In this document: positions 1 through 64,000 of the stretch, one piece after another
Numbering within the stretch: the stretch's first letter is position 1
Layout: the number at the start of each line of letters is the position of its first letter
From: Monoplex corrugatus
Lineage: Eukaryota > Mollusca > Gastropoda > Littorinimorpha > Ranellidae
Assembly: GCA_030674185.1 (NCBI GenBank)
Contig: JAPXFY010000016.1
Span: 42,119,966 to 42,183,965 of the forward strand
DNA: 64,000 nucleotides
Direction: 5' to 3'
The notes under the pieces: model-generated
What the model was told of the DNA's origin: nothing
The model's database searches: none
Seen by the model: only the letters and a program-made list of their open reading frames with translations
Translations under genes and position numbers: made by a program

Positions 1-588
1 AGAAGAAAAGGATAGTTCGAGAAATGACCATGCACTTAACACAAGGAAAAAAAAAAAAAAAATAGGACATAGTGGTGGTGGTTCTTGAACTGCCCTTGAC
101 GCCAACTCATTACGCAGGGGCCTTAAGCACTGATCCTGTTTCCGTTCTCGTGTCCGGAAGGATATTTCATACAAGGAACAAATGACCAATCGACGTCATG
201 TAGGCTACGAGTTACCGGATCTTGAGGAGTAAGATCGAAGTTGCCAGCTCAATCAAGGCAGTTCGTAGCAACAACAACGACAACAACAACAAATAACAAC
301 AACATCAACAACAACGATAACGAAAGAATGATGATATTAATAATAATAATAATAATAAATAATAATAATAATAATAACAATAATAATAATAATCCGATAG
401 TGATGATAATGATAATAACAAACTATTTCAGGTGTTGATGTTATTTTGAACCAGTTCATTGTTTCTAATGACTAAACTGCTATAGCATACACTGCGTTGG
501 CCAGTGATGTTAGTAATGGCAAGTGGCAAGGTAGATAGACGGCAGGGCCACTCTTCCAGTGTTTATGGAGTCTGCATTTAAACCTGTA
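1..588. other. Upstream flank with (AAC/AAT)n microsatellite
   Basis: No gene is recognisable. Positions 265-420 are a degenerate trinucleotide tract of AAC then AAT units. It produces an Asn/Ile-rich open frame that should not be read as a protein. The remainder is unremarkable flank. Confidence 0.7.
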
Positions 589-857
589 AGAGTCAAAGGG
601 TCAAGTTTTTGCAGTTGGTGGATAGGGTGCGGGAGTCAAAAGGTTAACTCTGCACCTTTTCCGCCAGCATCCTTGCATTGTCAACCATGATAGCAGAGCA
701 AAAACTTAACCCCGTTGACTCCCTCACCCGATTCACCAGCTTCCTGGCCCTCATCCTATTCATCAGCTTCCTGCAGGAAGCTAGTGGATAGGGTAAGGGA
801 GTCAAAAGGTTAAGTTTTGTCGGTTGGGGAGATAGGGTGCGGGAATCAAAGGGTTAA
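589..857. repeat. TTAA-hairpin element, complex copy
   Basis: This copy carries several inverted segments of the hairpin family seen throughout the window: CCCTTTGACTCC-type arms, an inner ACCAGCTTCCTGCAGG-type centre and GGGAGTCAAAGGGTTAA-type arms. It looks like two partly overlapping copies. The family is described at 8052-8233, the cleanest example. Confidence 0.7.
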
Positions 858-1035
858 ATAAGCATGTTTACTGCGGGTGCACCAGAACACTGGTTGGTAG
901 ACATTTCCATGCGTTTGTCACCCAGTTTGCAAAGAACCTGCTGCAAACATTCAGCGACCAGTGACTTTCAGCAAGCTACAAGAATGTCCTCTTGTTTCTC
1001 TGCTGTTGATCCGCTGCAGTTGTAGAGGCCGGATA

Positions 1036-1090
1036 TATCTATCTATCTATCTATCTATCTATTTATCTATCTATATATATATATATATCT
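1036..1090 (+). repeat. (TATC)n then (AT)n microsatellite
   Basis: A run of TATC units is followed by AT dinucleotides. It lies just upstream of the first SINE copy. Confidence 0.9.
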
Positions 1091-1118
1091 GTATGTATAT
1101 TAAGTCCCTTTCTTGTAT

Positions 1119-1372
1119 ACGCGGGCTTCAGAGATCAGTTGGTTGAGCATCGGTTCACATACTAATGGTTGTGGGTTCGAATCCCGGGGTGCGCTGCATT
1201 AAAACTTACCTTCTCACTGTCCCATCTTGACATCACTGTTGTTCTGGTGGTGTCAGTACAGGATTAGATAAGTCCCCCCCCCCTTCCCTCGCTTCCTGGG
1301 ATGGTTATTCCCGTCAGCCATATCACATGAGGTGGGTGCCGACGTAAAAACTAAACCAAACCAAACCTGTCT
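1119..1372 (+). repeat. tRNA-derived SINE (SINE-A), copy 1
   Basis: The head resembles a tRNA gene: a degenerate A box (GATCAGTTGGTTGAGCA) and a perfect B box GGTTCGAATCC at 1174-1184. A non-tRNA body follows (poly-C stretch, CCCGTCAGCCATATCAC) and an A-rich tail of AAACCAAACC type. The head cannot fold into a proper acceptor stem or anticodon arm, so it is a SINE and not a tRNA gene. Confidence 0.8.
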
Positions 1373-1615
1373 TGAATGCGGGACTCAGTAGCTCAGATGG
1401 TTTGAGTGTCGGATTCACATGCTAATGTTGTGGGTTCGAATCCCAGGGTGCGCTACATTAAAACTGGCCTTCTCACCCCATCTTAGTATCATTGTTGTTC
1501 TGGTGGTGTAGGTATAGGATTAGATAAGTCCCCCTTCCCTTACTTCCCTGGGATGGTTATCCCCGTCAGCCATATCACCTGAGGTGGGTGTCGACGTAAA
1601 AACTGAACAAAAAAA
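1373..1615 (+). repeat. tRNA-derived SINE (SINE-A), copy 2
   Basis: A second, directly adjacent copy in the same orientation. A box TAGCTCAGATGG is at 1389-1400 and B box GGTTCGAATCC at 1433-1443. The body matches copy 1 closely, including the CCCGTCAGCCATATCACCTGA stretch (first 20 bases). The head-to-tail arrangement suggests tandem duplication or insertion into the tail of copy 1. Confidence 0.8.
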
Positions 1616-1859
1616 CCACAAAAAAACTTTCTTGTAAATGTCCATCATGTCGCCCCTCAATATGCGGTGAGGAATCTGCCAGATCGTTGTAGGCAGATTT
1701 GGGTGGAGTACACGTGGGATCGCCTAAGTACGATAAATCCCTCTTGAACAAACGACAAACTGTAAACCTGTAAACTATTATAGCTTTCACTACGTTTGTC
1801 GATGGGAACAAACTGTATTTTATATTTACTCACGATAAACACAGAGTTATCTCTCTTGT

Positions 1860-2048
1860 TTCATATTGACGTCACCTTCGCAGGTTAAAAATGGCGTCTG
1901 GTGGTCGGGGTTGAAAAAATGTGAGCACATGCATTGCTGATTTTGCCGAGCACTGACAGTTGTGTACTTTGATCAGAGGAATAGTTTAGAAATATATGAT
2001 CAAAAACGTGTCATTAAGAAGGTGTTTTTCAAAAGTTTTCCTGGAAAC
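1860..2048 (+). promoter_or_regulatory. CERT1: Putative CERT1 promoter / 5'UTR with CRE and YY1-like site
   Basis: A perfect palindromic CRE, TGACGTCA, lies at 1867-1874. A YY1-like AAAATGGCG is at 1888-1896. There is no obvious TATA box. If transcription starts upstream of 1891, that ATGGCG opens a 7-codon uORF. A second upstream ATG at 1996 opens a frame that overlaps the CERT1 start and ends about 2082. The promoter role is inferred from position alone. Confidence 0.45.
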
Positions 2049-60240
<58,192 letters not shown>

Positions 60241-62545
60241 AGTCCCTGTGACAAGACCACCAACAAAGCCGTTCTCTTTTGGACTTCTCTGACAAGACCG
60301 CCAACAAAGCCATCCTCTTCTAGACTTCCTCTGACAAGACTGCAGACAAGGCCATTCTCTTGCAGGCCCCTGTGACAAGACCGCTGACAAAGCTATCCTC
60401 TTTTGGACTTCTCTGACAAGACCATGAACAAAGCCATCATTTTTTGGACTTTCTCCGACAAGACCACAGACAAGGTCATTTTCTTCAGACTTCCTCTGAC
60501 AAGACCGCAGACAAAGCCGTCCTCTTCTAGACCTTCTGTGATAAGACTACCGACAAGGCCATTCTCTTCAAGACTGTGACAAGACTACAGACAAGGCCAT
60601 CCTCTTCTAGATCCCCTGTGACAAGACTGCAGACAAAGCCATTCTCTTTTGGACTTCCTCTGACAAGACTTCAGGCAAGACCATCTATATTTGGACCCTC
60701 CATGACAAAACCACAGACACAGCAATCCTCTTTTGGACTTCTTCTGACAAGACCATAGATAAAGCCATCCTCGTTTGGGTTTCCTCTGACAAGATTACAA
60801 ACAAAGCCATTCTCTTTTGGACTCCTCGTGACAAAACCACAGATAAAGCCATTCTCTTCTAGTCCCTCCAAGACAAGACCGCATATAAGGCCATCCTCTT
60901 TTAGATCTTCAGTGACAAGGCTGAAGACTCGGCCATTCTCTTTAAGACAGTGTGACAAGACTCCTGACAGTGTCATTCTCTTCAGGACTATGTGACAAGA
61001 CTGCAGACAAGGTCATTCTCTTCAAGACTCTGTGACAAGACTACAGACGAGGTCATTCTCTTCAGGACTGTGTGACAAGACTGCAGACAAGGTCATTCTC
61101 TTCAAGACTCTGTGACAAGACTACAGACGAGGTCATTCTCTTCAGGACTATGTGACAAGACTGCAGACAAGGTCATTCTCTTCAAGACTCTGTGACAAGA
61201 CTACAGACGAGGTCATTCTCTTCAGGACTGTGTGACAAGACTGCAGACAAGGTCATTCTCTTCAAGACTGTGTGACAAGACTACAGACAAGGCCATCCTC
61301 TTTTAGATCTTCAGTGACAAGGCTGCAGACTCTGCCATTCTCTTCAAGACTCTGTGACAAGACTACAGACGAGGTCATTCTCTTCAGGACTGTGTGACAA
61401 GACTGCAGACAAGGTCATTCTCTTCAAGACTGTGTGACAAGACTACAGACAAGGTCATTCTCTTCAAGACTCTGTGACAAGACTACAGACAAGGTCATTC
61501 TCTTCAGGACTGTGTGACAAGACTGCAGACAAGGTCATTCTCTTCTAGAATCCATGTGACAGGACTGCAGAAAAAGCCATGCTCTTCTAGAGTCCCTGTT
61601 ACTGTCAACATCTAACATCATGGATAAGATAACCAACAAGGTCACCCTCTTCAAGACTGCATGTGACAAGACCACCGACAAAGCCAACCTGTTCTACCCC
61701 CCTCCCCATATGATTGTCAACAAATGAGAGACAAAAGAAGGAGAAATGTATTATATGGTCAATAACAACAAAGTGAAGAAGTCAGCTGGGACTTAACACA
61801 AAGTTGCCATCACGTCTACGTTTGTAGTGTACAGCTGAGCTGTGTTTTGTTGACTTTTTTCCTTTCCCAAAGCATCATCGTTTGGTAAATGTAGTGTACC
61901 ATTTTTTGAGTATTTTTATATTTTATTTGATTGTTTTTGAATGTGAGGGAGAAACACCTAGCTACCCAGCCATTCTTGGAAGACTGTGTGTCAGGAGCTC
62001 ATCAGTCAGCCCCCACCCACCCACCCCATCTCCCACTCACTCCCTGCACTTACAAGTGCCGGGCACTGTGATGATGCATATCTCGTCGAGCCCAGCTCTG
62101 CAATGCTGTTAAGGTTAGAAGACGGGTTCTTTTGTTTAAACATTTTAGGTGTTTATGCTTGTTTCTGTCTTTTTCCGTCTTTGTTATAAAGATAGAAAAA
62201 CTTAATTCAGATCAACAGTTAATTCAGATCAACAGAAGAGAAGCTGTGTTAGTTTGGGAATATGTGCCAGTCTGGGAGTTTCCTGCCTGGTGATTTCTTA
62301 GCTGTTTGTAGATGAGGGACTACCAAGTTTAGATCCTTTTTTTGGGGGGGGCTTAGTATGAAGTCATAACTTCATGAATTAGGAAATTTCAGTTTTAAAA
62401 ACTTAGACCTTGTCTCTTTCACTGTTTACAGTCATTAGCGAGAGCAGAAAAGGGTTGTCCCATAACTATTGAAATTGTAGGGAATGAGGTGCTGCAGATC
62501 TCGGCTTTTCTTGGGCCAACAATAAAAGGACTGCGCCTTCTCCTC
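60241..62545 (+). other. CERT1: Putative CERT1 3'UTR
   Basis: No further coding sequence is seen after the stop. After the minisatellite the sequence is T-rich and unique. The UTR extent is inferred from the first canonical polyadenylation signal. Confidence 0.5.
62521..62526 (+). terminator. CERT1: Possible polyadenylation signal AATAAA
   Basis: The only canonical AATAAA I noticed downstream of the CERT1 stop, 2.28 kb after it. An ATTAAA variant is at about 62625. Usage is not shown by the sequence alone. Confidence 0.4.
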
Positions 62546-64000
62546 TCCCTGGTTGTTTACCTTCCCTGTTACATGAAGAAAGGTACCCATTCACAGTTGG
62601 GTAGATAGACATCTGAGCCGAACACATTAAATGCCGTGAGCATTATTTTCACCTGTGCACACTCTTAGAGTAAAAGGACTGTATTGTGAACGAAAGTGAT
62701 GGGGTTTTTTTTTTTTTACCTTTTTCTTCTGCGCGTGTTGTAGAGACTTTAATTTCCCTTTGACTTTTTTCGTATTTGTAAACAGAAATAGAGAATATCA
62801 GTGTGACTTGACCTTTCCAGATTTTGGAATTCTGAAGTATGTATCGTCATGTTTCCATCCAGCAGTGTTTCATCAGTCATGGCAGGCAAAGCTCTCAGAG
62901 CTGTGGCATGTTAACTTTGCATGTGAGCGTTTCAGGCTGTGGAAGTGTATGTTGTGAACTTTTTTTTTGCAGTTATCGTCACGCAGACTATCACCTTTTC
63001 CAGTCAGCAGAGGTGTGTTGTAGATTTTTCTGTATGTTATGTTGGGCGTACATTGTGGTGTTATTCTCAGTGTGCTGTTTGAGCTGAAATGCTGAGCTTC
63101 GCCTTGCTCAGTCTGGACAGTTATGGTTTTTTGTTGCTATTCCTTATGCATCAAAATTCTTGCTGAAGGGGTAGTGTCTTTTTGCCATGGTTTTTGTGGT
63201 CATTTTTAAGTTTCCAGCTGAACGTGTTTGTGCATACTACGATGGAATGTTTTTGGTCATGAGTGCTTGTCCTGGGAAGTGAGTGCGTATTAGGATATTT
63301 TCGATTCGGCCTGCTGGATTTTTCTAAGGCTGACATGGTATGGTTGTCTTGGGAACGGTGAATATGCGCATCAGATGTTACATAATGGGAGTGCTTCTTC
63401 AGAACAATGAGTACGAGCATCAAATGTTTCATAATGGGAGTGCTTCTTCAGAGTTAAGTCCCTTTTTTTATGTGACTGAGGTTCTTTAAAAGGTTTCATT
63501 GTGGTTCTTTTGAAAAGTTTCATCCCATTTTTGGGGACTATGTAGAGAGTTTTGTAGATTATTTGTATCCATCAGAACAGCTGATGCTGATGATAAATGA
63601 GCTGCAGATAATTATGCAAGAAAAATTTCTTTTAACAGTGCCAGAAAAATTAGTTTTTATCAAAGGAAGTTTGGTTACTACAATTACCTTGCTTCAGTGT
63701 CAAGACATCTTATTTTGTTCAGACTTTGTAGACAGTTTAAATGCATCAGAACAGCTGAGCAGGTAAACCAAAGGTGCTAACGATAATTGTGCAAGAGTAT
63801 AATATACAAGTCTTTTTGTAATCTAAATACCATGTGCAAGGGATGACAATTTTATATTTGAGAAAGAAAGAATATCACAGCCTAGCTTCATTCCCAGGGT
63901 AAGCATGAAAATGGTCCCCCGGAGTTGTCTCCATGGTCATGAAGTCTGTGTTATTGACTGTGTTTAAGATCATGGAATGGTCAGCGTCTCTTTCATCAAC
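62546..64000. other. 3' flank, nothing recognised
   Basis: T-rich sequence. Small local duplications: CATAATGGGAGTGCTTCTTC at 63381-63403 and 63430-63452, and CATCAGAACAGCTGA at 63570 and 63746. No gene recognised; it may be distal 3'UTR. Confidence 0.45.

Noticed and set aside
1122..1455. Possible tRNA genes (good B boxes at 1174 and 1433)
   Set aside because: Acceptor stems do not pair and no anticodon arm forms; the conserved non-tRNA body shows these are SINEs.
63563..63766. 67-codon frame with a leucine-rich, plausible protein composition
   Set aside because: AT-rich 3' flank, contains a local duplication, no splice signals or homology recognised.

Overview
The window is eukaryotic (intron-rich, AT-leaning, full of microsatellites, minisatellites and transposon remnants). 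It holds one recognisable host gene, on the + strand and apparently complete: the ceramide transfer protein gene CERT1 (COL4A3BP/GPBP family). I mapped 14 coding exons between 2049 and 60240. They join at GT-AG sites in compatible phases and give a protein of about 593 residues with the usual order: PH domain, Ser-rich phospho-region, coiled coil, FFAT motif, START domain. The style of the repeats (long CA/GT tracts, tRNA-derived SINEs, CR1/L2-like and RTE-like LINE pieces, TTAA-flanked elements) fits a lophotrochozoan, probably a gastropod mollusc. That assignment is inference.

Layout: 1-1860 is upstream sequence with an (AAC/AAT)n tract, a TTAA hairpin element and two tandem tRNA-derived SINEs. 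1860-2048 is the putative promoter/5'UTR, with a perfect CRE. Exons 1-3 (2049-4884) encode the PH domain and Ser-rich region. Intron 3 (16 kb) holds an 88-bp tandem repeat, dinucleotide blocks, RTE-like LINE pieces and a candidate alternative first exon at 16597-16935. Exon 4 starts the coiled coil. Intron 4 (11 kb) holds a nested CR1/L2-like LINE, an 83-bp tandem repeat, a 2.4-kb 44-bp minisatellite and a TTAA element. Exons 5-9 (32420-44058) carry the middle region and FFAT motif, with large arrays in introns 6 and 7. Intron 9 (8.4 kb) is a 41-bp minisatellite interrupted by two back-to-back piggyBac-like elements. Exons 10-14 (52503-60240) encode START. The 3'UTR begins with a 1.5-kb minisatellite that grew out of the last coding segment. 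The rest, to 64000, is 3'UTR/flank with one AATAAA.

Main points for a second look: (1) START exons 11 and 12 carry a +1 and a -1 indel relative to the conserved frame, most simply assembly errors, and as written the protein stops early; (2) minisatellites seeded by identifiable parents: a SINE segment for the 44-bp array and the CERT1 terminal codons for the 3'UTR array; (3) TTAA elements inserted end to end sharing a single TTAA; (4) two consecutive 3' splice sites embedded in UG repeats; (5) a possible PH-less CERT1 isoform. I found no CRISPR, operon, or clearly new multi-gene system; the novelty here is in repeat biology and gene structure.
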